This document shows positions 44,831 to 57,284 of a stretch of 64,000 bases of DNA, piece by piece. The stretch spans positions 1,474,183 through 1,538,182 of the forward strand of contig JAMWFC010000117.1 of the NCBI GenBank assembly GCA_027475525.1. The letters run 5' to 3'. The notes beneath the pieces were generated by a model. It had not been told where the DNA came from. It ran no database searches and saw nothing but the letters and a program-made list of their open reading frames with translations. Every line of letters begins with the position of its first letter. Positions within the stretch are counted from its first letter, which is position 1. A program made the translations under genes and the position numbers. Source of the stretch: Macrolepiota albuminosa. Taxonomy: Eukaryota > Basidiomycota > Agaricomycetes > Agaricales > Agaricaceae.

Positions 44831-46289
44831 TGATAGGCTTCTACTTAGACTGAGCGCATCAAGGGACATTATAGACCAACCGACACTTGATGTACTAAGG
44901 ACTCTAGCAATCAGTTGGGAATATAGAGCAGCCCAGCTCTGGCAACCTACTACAGGACTCTTAGCCATTTACCCTAACCACTAGCTACCAGGCCTTCAGC
45001 ACACTCCATTCATCTATCCCAAGGGCAAAGGAAGCTCATAACGTATAGCGCTAACATGACGGCAGGAGAGGACTCTAACTAAACCCTGATCACTTCCAGA
45101 AGGAGCCAGCAGCAGGCGCTGCCATTTGACAAGGCACTTCAGGAGAGGACTCTAACTAAACCCTGATCACTTCCAGAAGGAGCCAGCAGCAGGCGCTGCC
45201 ATTTGACAAGGCACTTCAATCAGAAGTCTAAAAGGATCAATGATGACTTCCAGAAGGAGCCAGCAGCAGGCGCTGCCATTTGACAAGGCACTTCAATCAG
45301 AAGTCTAAAAGGATCAATGATGGCAGCACTGGATATACCTAAATCCGACATCTGGACCTGTCAGGAACTGATACAATGAGTAGCACTGACATTAGCGCTC
45401 ATGCACTGGATATACCTAAATCCGACATCTGGACCTGTCAGGAACTGATACAATGAGTAGCGCTGACATTAGCGCTCACGGCGTCTGTCGAGGATTTTCC
45501 GACCATACCCCGGAACAGCCTGGCCAATCGGAGGTAGCACTGACATTAGCGCTCATGGCGTCTGTCGAGGATTTTCCGACCATACCCCGGAACAGCCTGG
45601 CCAATCGGAGTTATAATAAAAGTGAGCAGACTCATGCAATTCTAAGCCAATATAGAGTTGCCGCCGGAACAGCCTGGCCAATCGGAGTTATAATAAAAGT
45701 GAGCAGACTCATGCAATTCTAAGCCAATATAGAGTTGCCGCTGGTCGCCGTGGGTCATAACGCTGTTGGATCGCCGTCATCTATGTGCAAAAGGTCGCTG
45801 TTGACAGGTCGCTGTTAGAGGAAACCATGAGGAGAGGCGCTAGGAGGTAGCGCCACAGATGGACTGGTATCTTGGCAAACACGGTAGCGCATAGTATATA
45901 AAATAGCTACTTTACATGTATATAACAATGAATTGTAACTCCTGGAGCAGACAAGTTACACTTAGCGTTCAAATCGCACTAGCTTCCTTTGACTTCATTG
46001 CTGCGTCGGGCGCTAGCCTTGTCTATCTTGTCTTTGTCGTTTACGGTGCCACTTACAGGCACAATACACTGCGCTACTCATCTTTTCTTTAATATCTTTG
46101 CTTAAACTACGACACTTACCGTCTGCCAGGTAGCCCCTGAAGCGCTATAATCTAGCACATCGTTTTATCACCTCTACTCGAGCACACTGGAACCCTGTCA
46201 GGACTCCTCACAACTACGCACACCAGGCGCTGGAGATGGCGTTGTACTGCGTATACATCCAGCGCACCCAACCACAGTTGACATCATCA
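44831..46289 (+). repeat. 3' LTR of element B
   Basis: Starts TGATAGGCTTC and ends ACATCATCA. Five 77-nt duplications (45063, 45169, 45326, 45457, 45587) inflate it from about 1.07 kb to 1.46 kb, the densest cluster in the window. TATATAAA near 45895 matches the TATA of the 5' copy. Confidence 0.88.
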
Positions 46290-47063
46290 GCGAGCTTTGA
46301 CATACGTGCTACGAGTCTTTTGACGCCCTGGAAGAGTGGAGAGTTTTGGAAGTTAGGATCAGTTTGAGAAGGAGTTTTGGACAGAGTTCTTCCCCTTGGA
46401 CCCTGCTAAGGTGGCAGCCCTCACTCTCCGAGATCCTCATCGATATGGGCAGGGGAAGCGGACCCTAGATGAGTACATCGACTCCTTCAGAGCTCTTGCT
46501 GAACAGGCCTGTTATCCGGATGGTGGCAGGGGAAGCGGACCCTAGATGAGTACATCGACTCCTTCAGAGCTCTTGCTGAACAGGCCTGTTATCCGGATGG
46601 TCTTTAGCTCTGTCTCACCTTCTGAGATGGCCTCCTTCCCTCTCTCATGGACCGGATTGACAGCATGGCTGAGGGACAACCTGATGACACAAGTATTGAG
46701 ACCTGGTATCAGGTAGCACGTGATCAGTGGCAGCTCATGGAGTTACAACGTGAGCTTCACCATGGAACTGCCCCTCGCTCCACCTCACAGGCATCGTTTT
46801 CTGCTCATCATCCCATCCAGCCCTCCCTTCCATTTTGCGCTCCACCCCCAGCTCAGGTACCTGCAGCACGTCCTCTTCCTTTTGGAGTACCTATGGATGT
46901 CAATGCTTCTCGTCAACGTTCCTCCCTTCCTCTCCTCTGCCATCGCTGTGGAAAGCCTGGTCACTTTGCTCGGTATTGTTCCCAGGGGTTAGAGGTGTGC
47001 TATCTCTCAGCTTTAGAGCAGGAGGAGCTCCTTCTCCAGCTCCTTGCTGCCCAAAACGTTTGA
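46290..47063 (+). pseudogene. Gag of element E, 5' end missing
   Basis: From the left edge the frame reads a capsid fragment (FEKEFWTEFFPLDP, RTLDEYIDSFRALAEQA). A 77-nt duplication (46448/46525) and two stops follow before the run MDRIDSMAEG at 46647, which ends in a good CCHC knuckle CHRCGKPGHFARYC near 46940-46985 and a natural TGA at 47063. Packaging of element RNA is the expected role. Confidence 0.85.
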
Positions 47064-48345
47064 GGAAACCCCTCCCCAGATGTACAGACTAAAGCAGAAC
47101 CTTTGGAGGAGTCCTTGGGTCCTGTGGAAGCTATAGCAGAACCATCAGATGTGTCCTTTGGTTCTGCAGGGGAGGGTTTTCAATAGAGTGACAGATGAGT
47201 TGTACGCCTCCACCGCCTGGTGCTAATCAGTTTACATGTCAATCAGTAGAGTCTTCTAATGTATCGCTCCCTGTTCCTGATTCTCTGACTGAAACTGTAA
47301 GCACCCCCTCCGACGTACAAAATACCCTTGGTCCAAGCCTCAGCTAAGACCTCCTCTCCTCCTTCCCCTGTCCAACGACCACGTGTTCCAGCTTGGGAAC
47401 GACGCCTTCCTCGTCGCTATGTTGTTGCCTCTACTCCCTCTCCCAACTCTCTGCATCTGAATGTGGAGATTGAGACAACTGACACTCAGCAGACTCGAAG
47501 CGTCATAGCTCTCTTGGACAGTGGCGCTACTGGACTCTTTCTAGACACCCATTATGTGGAACAACACCAGCTCACTACCCATCCCCTCTCTCATCCTATT
47601 CCAGTCTATAACATTGACGGTATGCTCAATAAAGCTGGATCCATCCACTCAGTAGTGGATTTAGTCCTTTGTTATCAGACTCATTCGGAGTATGCAGTCT
47701 TTGCGGTTATCAGCCTAGGAAAGCAGGACATGATACTTGGGTTCTCCTGGCTGCGTGATCACAATCCTGAGATTGACTGGGCCAAGAGTAAGGTGAGCAT
47801 GAGCCGCTGCCCTTGACAGTGTTCCACATGTGCCAAGGAAGTTAGAGAGGAGCGCAGAGAGTCAGTCCGTGAGCGTGCTGCTATCCGGGCTTGCCAAGTT
47901 GGACACCTCCTCTTTGCAGACCTCAACCTACTGGATCCTCCTCCCTTGGCGTTCCCTTATAGAGAGGCCCTCTATGAGGATGTTCGAGGTGTAGTGAGTG
48001 AAGCCCAGATGGAAGATGGATGCGAGGATGAATTTGGGTGCGCTCTCAACCCAGAGTCTCCAGATGAGGCTATTGAGACAGGTGATAGGATTTATGCAAC
48101 TACGTTACGACCTCCACCAACTGTAGCAGAGATTAGAGCTAGCCAAACTACCTCCCAGCAGCTAGCTCAGGCATTTGCTGCCAACTCTGCTCCTAAGTTG
48201 TTCTGAGATGCAGTTCCTCATCACCTGCAAGACTTTGAGGATGTTTTCTCTAAGGCATCATTTGACTCCCTGCCAGAGTGTAAGCAGTGGGACCATGCAA
48301 TTGAGCTTATGCCCAACGCTGAGCCCTCTAGCTGCAAGGTCTACC
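47064..48345 (+). pseudogene. Protease and start of RT of element E
   Basis: After stops near 47186 the frame gives a retropepsin: IALLDSGATGLFLD near 47505-47545 and KQDMILGFSWLRDHNP near 47720-47770, with the DSG intact. A single protease is present, unlike C and D. The RT connector (WDHAIELMPNAEP) is cut at 48345 by a solo LTR; it resumes at 49083 after removal of one CTACC. Confidence 0.85.
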
Positions 48346-49082
48346 TGTCAGGTTCCGCTGAGTCGGGGGCTTTCCAGGAAAGCAATTGCCCTTACAATGC
48401 GGACTTGACCCACAGATACTCGGGTGTCTGGAACTCCGGGGCTAGGACTCCGGGGTTCAAGACGCGGACAGGGAATCCCAGGAGAGGGGACTTGGTCCAG
48501 GGGTTTTGGGTGGTAGGTAGTTGGGGAATTCGGGTGGGGGTCGAGTCGTGAACTGGAGGTTCTAAGACAAGACCAAGTTAGTAAATTAAAGTCGCGAAGT
48601 GCGTACCAGTCTTAGAGCACGCAATTATCCAAGCGTGCCAGTCAAGCGTGCCAGTCAATGCGTACCAGTCAAATAGAGGGCACGCAACAATTCAAGTCAC
48701 CAAGTGAAAACAGTATAAGCAGTGTAATATCAAGACTAACAAATACAATGGGGACTACGCTATAAGTACTACAGGACTGGGTCTCAGGATTCCGGGGTGT
48801 CTGGGATGAGTTCCGGGGGTCATTGAGTAGCGGGCAGGGACTGTATGCCGGGATCGCGCGTGTGGGGCGTGCGATCAATTGGCACGGAGGGAGCCGTGAT
48901 GTGTGATGCGCGTGATCCGATCGTTGATCGGGGCTGGTGGCGGCTGATGGCGGTCCTTGATGCATGTGATGGCGGTGTCGGTAGCCATGATGGTGGGGCG
49001 TGTCCTGTGGGGTTGGAGGGAGGGTCCCGGATGGTGTTCCAGGGGTGTCCCGGGGTGGGTACGGAGGGAAGGGGTTGTGACA
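48346..49082 (-). mobile_element. Solo LTR of the C family inside E pol
   Basis: Plus-strand ends TGTCAGGTTC and GTTGTGACA, 737 bp. CTACC on both sides (48341-48345, 49083-49087) is the target duplication. It contains TAATATCAAGACT like the other C-type LTRs. Confidence 0.94.
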
Positions 49083-50640
49083 CTACCCACTCTCTCCCAG
49101 AGAACAAGATGAGCGTGATGCCTTTTTGCAGGAGAATTTAGACTCTGGTCGCATCCATCCCTCAAAGTCTCCGATGGCCTCTCCAGTCTTCTTCATTAAG
49201 AAGAAGGATGGATCTCTATGTCTGGTTCAGGACTATTGAGTCTTGAATGCAATGACTGTGAAGAATCACTACCCCTTACCACTCATTTCAGAGCTTGTCA
49301 ACAACCTCCAAGGTGCACGCTACTTTACCAAGTTGGATGTCTGCTGGGGCTACAACAATGTGCGCATCAAAGAAGGAGATGAGTGGAAGGGAGCATTCCA
49401 AACAAATCGTGGACTCTTTGAACCTCTGGTAATGTTCTTTGGCCTCACTAATAGCCCTGCCACCTTCCAGACCATGATGAACGACATTTTCCAAGACCTC
49501 ATAGTGGAAGGTGTTGTGTGCGTGTACCTTGACGATATTCTCATCTATACCAAGACTCTAGAGGAGCATCGTCGGATTACGCGCATCGTACTGGAACGTC
49601 TTTGCCAGCACCAGCTCTATCTTAAGCCAGAGAAGTGTGAGTTTGAGCAGACTAAGGTTGAATATCTTGGACTGATCATCTCTCATGGAATGGCTGAGAT
49701 GGACCCAGTCAAGGTGGCTGGTGTAGCGGAGTGGCCAGAGCCTAAGAACAAGAAGGAGGTTCAGGCCTTCCTGGGTTTCACCAACTTCTACCGGAGGTTT
49801 ATTCAGGATTTCTCACACCATGCCCCAAGAAGGAGGTTCAGGCCTTCCTGGGTTTCACCAACTTCTACCGGAGGTTTATTCAGGATTTCTCACACCATGC
49901 CCAGCCCCTCTTTGATCTCACCACTAAGGACACTCCTTGGCACTGGGATGCAGCACAGCGGACAGCCTTTGACACCCTCAAACAGGCAGTCACTTCAAAG
50001 CCTGTCCTTATATTTCCAGATGATGACTCTCCCTTCCGTGTCGAAGCTGATAGCTCAAACAGGCAGTCACTTCAAAGCCTGTCCTTATATTTCCAGATGA
50101 TGACTCTCCCTTCCGTGTCGAAGCTGATAGCTCAGATTTTGCTACTGGGGCTGTTCTCTCTCAACAGTCAAGGGAGGATGGTAAGTGGCATCCTGTGGCT
50201 TTCTACTCCAAGAGTCTCAATGCTGTGGAGCAAAATTATGAGATCCATGACAAGGAGATGCTAGCTATCATTCGGTCATTTGAGGAGTGGCGACATTTCC
50301 TTGAGGGTGCCAGGCATAAATTCGAGGTGTGGACTGATCACAAGAACTTAGAGTACTTTCGGACGGCCAAGAAACTTAACCGCTGACAGGCTTGATGGTC
50401 CTTGTATCTGGCCAACTTTGACTTCTCTCTGCATCACAAACCTGGACGGAGCATGGGTAAGCCAGATGCGCTTTCTAGGCGAGCAGACCATGGTTCAGGA
50501 GCTAGTGACAATGACAATATTGTACTCCTAAAGCCAGAACTATTTGCTATCCGTGCTCTAGAAGGTGTGGTTGGCCAGGGAGAAGAAGTGAGCATCCTTC
50601 AAGACATCCGACGAGGTAACCAGGAGGGCGCTTAAGAAGA
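49083..50640 (+). pseudogene. RT - RNase H of element E
   Basis: RT motifs: [36 protein letters not shown] near 49525-49555, then GFTNFYRRFI. RNase H: VAFYSKSLN, DKEMLAIIRSFEEW, VWTDHKNLEYF. The frame is broken by TGA in DY*VLN (CGA-type), by duplications at 49749 and 49977, and by two TGA in KLNR*QA*WS, where relatives have Arg. RT catalytic residues are intact. Confidence 0.88.
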
Positions 50641-52146
50641 TCTAGTAGCTAAGGCTGCCATGGCCTTGCATGCTCGAGAGAAAACTGGAGTGAAGTCCAT
50701 CCACACTGACAAGTGGTCTCTGGAGAATGGTCTTCTCACCTTTCGGGAACACATTTATGTTCCCAACCTGCCAGACCTCTGGAGGCGGATTGTGGAGCAG
50801 CATCATGACTCTCAAGTTGCAGGACATCCTGGCAGATGGAAGACACTGGAGCTGGTCTCACAGAATTACTGGTGGCCTCAAATGTCACGGTATATTGGCT
50901 CTTACACCTCCACCTGCAATCTTTGCCTTCGGACTAAGCCTTGTCGTCAGCCTCCTATGAGACAACTTCATCCATTGCCTATTCCAGCTGAGCGTTGGAG
51001 TGAGGCCTTGGTAGACTTCATTGTTGAGTTACCTGATTCTCATGGATATGATGCAATCATGGTGGTAGTGGATCTCTGTGGCAAGCATGCTCATTTTATT
51101 CCAACACACACTACTTGCTCAGCCATGGGCGCTGCCAATCTGTACCGGAAGCATGTCTGGAAGCTCCATGGGTTGTCAGATGCTTACGTCTCAGACCGTG
51201 GACCTCAGTTTGTGGCAGAGTTTACTAGAGAACTGTATCGCCTCCTCCATGTCAAACTCCACACTTCCACAGCCTACCACCCCCAATCTGATGGCCAGAC
51301 TGAGCGTGTCAACCAGGAGCTAGAACAGTATCTCCAGCTCTTCTGCAATGAACGACAGGATGACTGGGACGATCTATTACCAGAGGCAGAGTTCCAGTAC
51401 AACAACCGTGTACACGCTGCCACCCAGATGTCTCCTTTCCTTCTAGATACTGGTCGACATCCTCGGATGGGATTTGAGCCTCGTGGATGACCTTCAGAGA
51501 ATGAAGCTGTCAACAAGTTCATAGATTGGATGAAGGCAGCCCAGGAGGAAGCCAAGGCAGCTTTAGCTAAGGCAAAGGATGACATGGCCTGCTACTACGA
51601 TCGTGGACGAACTCCAGCCCCCAAGTACAAGCCTGGAGATCAAGTCTACCTGGATGCCTCTGACATTGCTACCACCCGACCTTCTCAGAAGCTCTCTCAC
51701 CGTCGTCCAGGACCCTTTTCTATAGTATGGCAGGTAGGCCCACTTGCCTATCGACTCAAGCTGCCTAGTGGAATGAGTTGACTCCATCCAGTCTTCAATG
51801 TGGTGAAGCTTTTTCCAGCCCCAGAGGATCCAATCCCAGGTTGACATCCACAGCCACCTCCACCACCAGTTCTGGTAAACAACCAAGAAGAGTATGAAGT
51901 GGAACGGATCCTAGACAGCCGACTCTTTAGGAATAAGCTTCAGTTCAAGGTCAAGTAGAAGGGCTATGGAATTGAGGACATTTCCTGGGAGCCACAAGAG
52001 AATGTCCATGCCCCTGCCTTGGTCTGGGAATTCTATCAACAGCATCCCAATGCTCCCAGGGCAATCAGAGGCCTCTATTCTCTTTCCAAGGTAGACCAGG
52101 CCATCCAGAACTACTTCTATCCAGCATGTCGAGACGCCGCGCTCTA
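50641..52146 (+). pseudogene. Integrase with chromodomain of element E
   Basis: HHCC (QHHDSQVAGHPG, CNLCLRTK) and DDE ([27 protein letters not shown]) are intact in a clean stretch 50660-51490. A TGA after EPRG, others at MS*LHPVF and PG*HPQP, and a TAG in the chromodomain (VK*KGYG, relatives WKGYG) break the rest. The chromodomain spans about 51885-52030 (EYEVERILDSRLF to DISWEP). Confidence 0.88.
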
Positions 52147-53299
52147 GAGGGGGGGTGATGTCAGGGGACTCCTCATTTCTTCCTTTTCTCACTCCTTATC
52201 TCTTCACTCTCCTTCCATTCATTCTCTTATTTCTTCTGACATTATTTCATTTTACTGTTTCTATTCTTTCCACACTATCTGTTAGTACTACTCTCAGTCC
52301 TTGAGATGCTCTGGTTCTTTAGCCACCATTCAGACATGTGTGGGCCCACTCAGCACCGCTTCCAGACTGCTTATATAAGCCAGAGTTTGCTAGAGTTTGC
52401 CCCTTATTTGTACAAGTGTTTGTGTAGGCAATTTTCAAGTTTTTAAGGTTTTGTTGTACTGTACAGTTGTTTTCCATGCTTCAGAGGCCCCAGAAGTGTC
52501 CAACCTGGCATAGGGAATCCCTAGACTTGTTCTCTTTGGATCTCCTTCTGCCAGGTGAGTAGCTACCTTGATATTGTCAGTATATATTCTAATACACTTT
52601 GGATCTCCCTCTGCCAGCTGTGTAACTGAGCTACAGCCTCTAGAGGTCGCCCTTACAGCCCTGGACGCCGCCCAAAGCCTCAATCGATCAAGCTGGGGGC
52701 CGCCCCCCCACTTGATGCCGCCTTCCTGGCGCCACTCCCAAACCCAGGCAATACACTGCAACCCATCTACACCCCCAGAGCCACATGGCCACAGAGGACT
52801 GACACCTAAACAATACACCGCACGGGATGCGCCACATGGAGGGGGGGCACGGACCTTGCCCAGGGGACCCAAAGCTCACCCAGCACCTGGCACTTAACCC
52901 GCAGCTCGTAGTACGTTATGGTAGTCTTGATATTGCTATAACTCTCGTCTCTACGCTTGTCATCTATCTACTTATTGAATCTACTCGCTTTCCTCCAACT
53001 CAGTCTCCTGGTCTTAAGTCTCACTTGTCTTCTTTTCCGTCTCCCAGTCTCAGGTCACCCTCACCCTTTTCCCTCAATATCTCCTCCGCCTCCACTTCGC
53101 CGTGTCTTGAACTCAGCCCAGGACTCCACCTCTACCAGCCTCACCTCCGACTTCCATGTACACCCCGGAGCACCACCGGAGCCCTGCCAGATACCTCCAG
53201 AGCACACCCCCAGCCCTCCAGAGCTATCCACAGATGTCGAGTCTGCCTAGTAAGGACCCGCTCGCAGTCGGAAGCCCCCGTCATCAGCAGAACCTGACA
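52147..53299 (+). repeat. PPT and 3' LTR of E running into the 5' LTR of D
   Basis: The PPT GAGGGGGGGTGA (52147-52158) abuts TGTCAGGGGA at 52159, the start of E's LTR; a TATA box, CTTATATAAGC, lies near 52370-52381. At the right, GAACCTGACA at 53299 is the end of D's 5' LTR, whose probable R start AGTCTTGATATTG is at 52923-52935. The border between the two LTRs is unresolved; TGTCAG at 52575 is one candidate and would make D's LTR 725 bp, near the 748 bp of C. A 20-nt block around CTTTGGATCTCC repeats at about 52533 and 52598. Confidence 0.6.
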
Positions 53300-53312
53300 T
53301 AATATCAAGACT
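53300..53312 (+). promoter_or_regulatory. Self-priming site of element D
   Basis: TAATATCAAGACT follows the LTR end directly, identical to element C. The LTR copy at 52923-52935 pairs with 12 of its 13 bases. Confidence 0.65.
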
Positions 53313-53331
53313 CCCCCTTACCCCGTTCTTG

Positions 53332-56300
53332 ATGTCCATGTATATGTTGATGACGCCAACTGTAGTTGGGTGCGCTGAACGTATACGCAGTACAACGCCA
53401 TCTCCAGCGCTTGGCGTGCGTAGTTGTGAGGAGTCCTGACAGGGTCCCGGTGTGCTCGAGTGGAGGTAGTAAAACAATGCGATAGATTATAGCACTTCGG
53501 GGGCTACCTGGCAGACGGTAAGCATTGTAGTTTGGGCAAAGATTTTAGAGAAAAGACGAATAGCGCAGCGTATTGTGCCCGTAGGTGGCACCGTAAACGA
53601 GGAAGACGAGATAGACTAAGCTAGCGCCTGACTTAGTGACGAAGTCAAAGGAAGCTAGCGCGGGTTGAACGCTAAGTGTAACTGGGTGCTCAAGAGGTTA
53701 CGATTCGTTGTTATATACATGTAAAGTAGCTATTTTATATACTATGCACTACCGTGTTTGTCCAGATACAAGTCCACCTGCGGCGCTACCTCCTAGCGCC
53801 TCTTAGCTATTTTATATACTATGCACTACCGTGTTTGTCCAGATACAAGTCCACCTGCGGCGCTACCTCCTAGCGCCTCTCCTTGTGGTTTCCTCTAACG
53901 GCGACCTGTCAACGGCAACCTTTTGCACATGGATGACGGCGACCAACGGCGTTCTGACCCACGGCAACCAGCGGCGACTCTATATTGGCTTAGAATTGCA
54001 TGAGTCTGCTCACTTTTATTCTAACTCCAATTGGCCAGGCTGTTTCGGGGTATGGTCGGAAAATCCTCGACAGACGCCGTGAGCGCTAGTGTCAGCGCTA
54101 CTCATTGTATTAGTTCCTGACAGGTCCAGATGTTGGATTTAAGTATATCCAGTGCCGCCGTCATTGATCCTTTTAGACTTCTGATTGAAGTGCCTTGTCA
54201 AATGGCAGCACCTGCTGCTGGCTCTTTCTGGAAGTGATCGGGGATTAGTTAGAGTCCTCTCCCACTGTCGTGTTAGCGCTATACGTTATGGGCCTCCTTC
54301 GTCCTTGGGATAGGTGAATGGAGTGTGCTGAAAGCTGGGTAGCTAGTGGTTAGGATAAATGTCTAGATCCTGTAGTCAGTTGACAGAGCTAGAGCTGCTC
54401 TATATTCCCAACTGGTCGCTAGAGCCCTTAGTACGTCAAGTGTTGGATGGCCTATAATGTCCCTTGATGCGCTCAGTCCGGGTAGAAGCCTATCAACGTA
54501 CACCCCCATCTACTACCCCTTGGGCTACCAAACCAATGTCTATGGTCACTCACTGCCCAAACAGTACAGTCACAGCACCCCTCAACCTGCATACCCACCT
54601 CCGATCCCCAAAATCTATCTGGCACCCCGATTCTGGGGCCCCGACCTGAATAGAGCCTATGGCCCCTCTTCCAGCCAACTATCCCCAAAATCTATCTGGC
54701 ACCCCGATTCTGGGGCCCCGACCTGAATAGAGCCTATGGCCCCTCTTCCAGCCAACTTCTACACCCCCTGGACTGGCAGATGTATGCCAACCCCCCCGTC
54801 AACTCTGGCTCCTATAGGATGATACCCGGAGGACTTCCCGAAACCCCGTGGGGAGCCCCCCTGCCTCCAGCCAGCAGAGGACCATTTGCACCCTGGCCGC
54901 AGCCCACCCAATCCCAACTACCCCCCTTGAACACCAAAACCCCAGAACCTTCTCAGAATCGACCACGTCCCATGGCGGCTCTGCTGGCCTGCCCTCTGAC
55001 CTCTCCCCTGAAACGACAAATGGAAAACTACCTCTGACAACGAGACGAGGTGCTACATGCACTCTGCACCTCTCTGGAGGAGTTCGCCCGATGCACGTGT
55101 GCCCTCTTAGTTACCCTTGGTAACCACGACCTCTGGGGCACACTGGAGGAGTGGGCCAATCATCTCCTCCGCTTCCACGACCAACTCCAAAAGGGGACCC
55201 TCCTCGACAACACCAAAAGGACCCTGCAAGTGGACCCAACGCTCCAGGATGAGCTCCAAAACCTGATAAATGAGATCCACACCAGCCTCAACTCCCACTG
55301 CTTCAAGGACCCCTTGGACCTGGCCCGCTTCTTCCATGTACAAAGAGACAAGCCCCGCTCAGGTACCCGGGGAAATTCCCCACATCGTGACCAACAACAA
55401 CAAGACGAGCTCAACGCCGCCTCCGCCACCTTGCAGTCCCTAAATCTGATGGGGGGCCTCTTTGACCAACCCACCGCCCACACCATCGGACTCTCCACCC
55501 ATTCCCGAGCCTACTCGGTGCCCGGCACCTTCAACAAGTAAGTACAAGCAGCCAAAGGTAACCCTCCACCTCCAGAAGATAACCCCCGCCCTGAGAGCGA
55601 CGATCCTTCAGAAGACATCCTCTCATACATCGACGAACCCCAAAATCCAGCACCTTCCTCTGACCACCCCGAGAACCCCCCTCCTGCTCCTGCTCCCGAG
55701 TTCTCTTGTGAACGCCCCCACCTGAACCTGCGTCCTCCCCGCACCTGCGAGGAACCCCTGGGGCCGCAAGGTACCACTGACCACAGCCCAGGCAAGTCCC
55801 GCACTGACCCCTGCACAGCCCCAAAGTGGGGCCACCGGGGCCGCAAGGTACCACTGACCACAGCCCAGGCAAGTCCCGCACTGACCCCTGCACAGCCCCA
55901 AAGTGGGGCCACCTCGACCTCCCTACGGTCATCCGCCCCAACGCCCCCCTCACCCCCACCCTCCTTCCCCTCCTCCCCCTGGACAACCCCCACTGCCCAA
56001 CCTCTCGGACCTGGCGGCCCTCCGCCACCCCCACGGGAACCCCCCAACCCTCAGTGGGCCCCTGGACTCCTGCCAGAAGGCTACAGACAGCCCCCTGGGG
56101 GAGGCCCGCCCGATAGAGGACCCCTCGGAGGATGGGGTGCTGCTGTGGGCACCTTCCCATCCCAGCAGGGAGGAGGAAACCATTACTACTACTATTACAA
56201 TGCTGCTCCGCCCCCCCCCCCAAAACTCGATTCTCCAGGATGACATCTGGGACACTCTCGCCAGGGAAAGTAAGCTAGACATCCAGAAGCCCAAGCCCTT

Positions 56301-57284
56301 CCACGGATGCAACCCCCGAAGGTGGCGGACCTTCCTCATGCAGTGCCTCAACATGTTCCAGGCCAAGCCCATCACGTTCCAACTTGAGAGCTCCTGAGTG
56401 GTGTTCACCGCCTCGTACCTGCAGGGCCTGGCCTTCGACCACTACACGGCTCTCCTCCATTTCAACTCCAACAACCCCGTTCTGTCACAGTGGCCGGCCT
56501 TTGTTCAAGAATTTTTGAGCCAGTCCAGTATCTTCAACACCATTGTGGAGGCCAAGGACAACTTATTCAACCTCCAGATGAGGTCCGAAGAGTGGTTCGC
56601 CACCTTCATTGTCCAATTCGAGAAGGAGGCCTACAAGACGGGCTGGAACTACAACGCCCTCCAGTTTGCCCTCCAACACGCGCTTCCCCAGCAGATCAAG
56701 GACATCCTCTGCCTCACCTCCAAACAAGCGACCTACAATGGCTATAAGGCCCTGGTGACACAGATTGACCAAAAGTACTGGGAAGACTGCAACGAGTACT
56801 CTGGGTCCTGAGCCCAGTGGAACCCTTTAGGGGGACCCTCCTGGAAGACTACCCCCCCGGAGCCCCCAACCCAGCACCTCCGAGCCCCGCCCTGCGCTCT
56901 GCTCTAGGATAAGGACCTCCGGGGCCACCCTGTGCACCAGCCCTCAGGCCATCTGCTGCCCTTAACGCCGCCGACATCCACGACACCTCTGACCCCCTCC
57001 CCAGGAACCCCAATAACTACAATGCTGCTGCCAATGACCACCCCAAGGATGATGAGGAAGAGGCTCTTTGTGCCAACTGGGTCCGGAACCCCGACCAACA
57101 CTGGATTGATGTCCCCGAAGAGGTCCAGGAGCAGCAACAGCAGAAGGGCACCTGCCTCCTCTGCAGGGAGCTTGGACACTTTATCAGTAGCTGCCTGAAA
57201 CAGCAGGCCATGGGACGGGCCATCTGGACTCTCAACGGGGAAGACTGCGACTTCCAATTCACAGAAAACAATCCAGCGATTTAG
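53332..57284 (+). pseudogene. Gag of element D, split by a solo LTR
   Basis: ATG at 53332, five codons, then a 1,148-bp LTR, then the frame continues as CTACTACCC, matching C's TYYPTGYQ. Shared blocks with C: GGLFDQPTAHTIGLST, FTASYLQGLAFDHYTAL, FEKEAYKTGWNYNALQ, and a clean CCHC knuckle CLLCRELGHFISSC near 57150-57195. Stops include L*QRDE and SS*VVF where C has Arg. Duplications at 54604 and 55760 add shifts. It ends GCG ATT TAG at 57284, as in C. Confidence 0.85.
53348..54495 (-). mobile_element. Solo LTR of the B family at the gag start of D
   Basis: Reverse complement of the B LTR, from TGATGACGCC to GCCTATCA. One 77-nt duplication (53727/53804). Flanking pentamers TATGT and ACGTA do not match, so either mutation or a rearranged insertion. 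Confidence 0.88.

Larger units (their letters stand above)
19117..46289 (+). mobile_element. Element B: Ty3/gypsy element with antisense cargo, host of several nested insertions
   Basis: The 5' LTR starts TGATAGGCTTC at 19117 and the 3' LTR ends at 46289. Between them are gag, protease, RT-RH and integrase on the plus strand, then two antisense genes, then hairpin-PPT-LTR. Removing element C (31186-42841) and the two solo LTRs leaves a coherent element of about 13.6 kb. Most coding parts carry stops, so it is dead. Flanking pentamers differ (GTTAG left, GCGAG right) and the flanks belong to different elements (F and E). The two LTRs may therefore come from different insertions joined by recombination or by the assembly. 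Confidence 0.82.
46290..52574 (+). mobile_element. Element E: 5'-truncated Ty3/gypsy chromovirus
   Basis: Starts inside gag directly after B's LTR and runs through protease, RT-RH, integrase-chromodomain, PPT and the start of a 3' LTR (TGTCAGGGGA at 52159). There is no accessory gene between integrase and LTR. Many stops show it is dead. The PPT-LTR junction is like that of C. The right border is uncertain because its LTR runs into the 5' LTR of D. Confidence 0.82.

Noticed and set aside
45063..45740. CRISPR array or minisatellite
   Set aside because: Chained 77-nt duplications of different sequences, each present twice, with no constant repeat or spacers; same period as elsewhere in the window.
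52900..53260. Small Ser/Pro-rich ORFs
   Set aside because: They fall in the 5' LTR of D just upstream of its self-priming site; pyrimidine-rich sequence, no family features.
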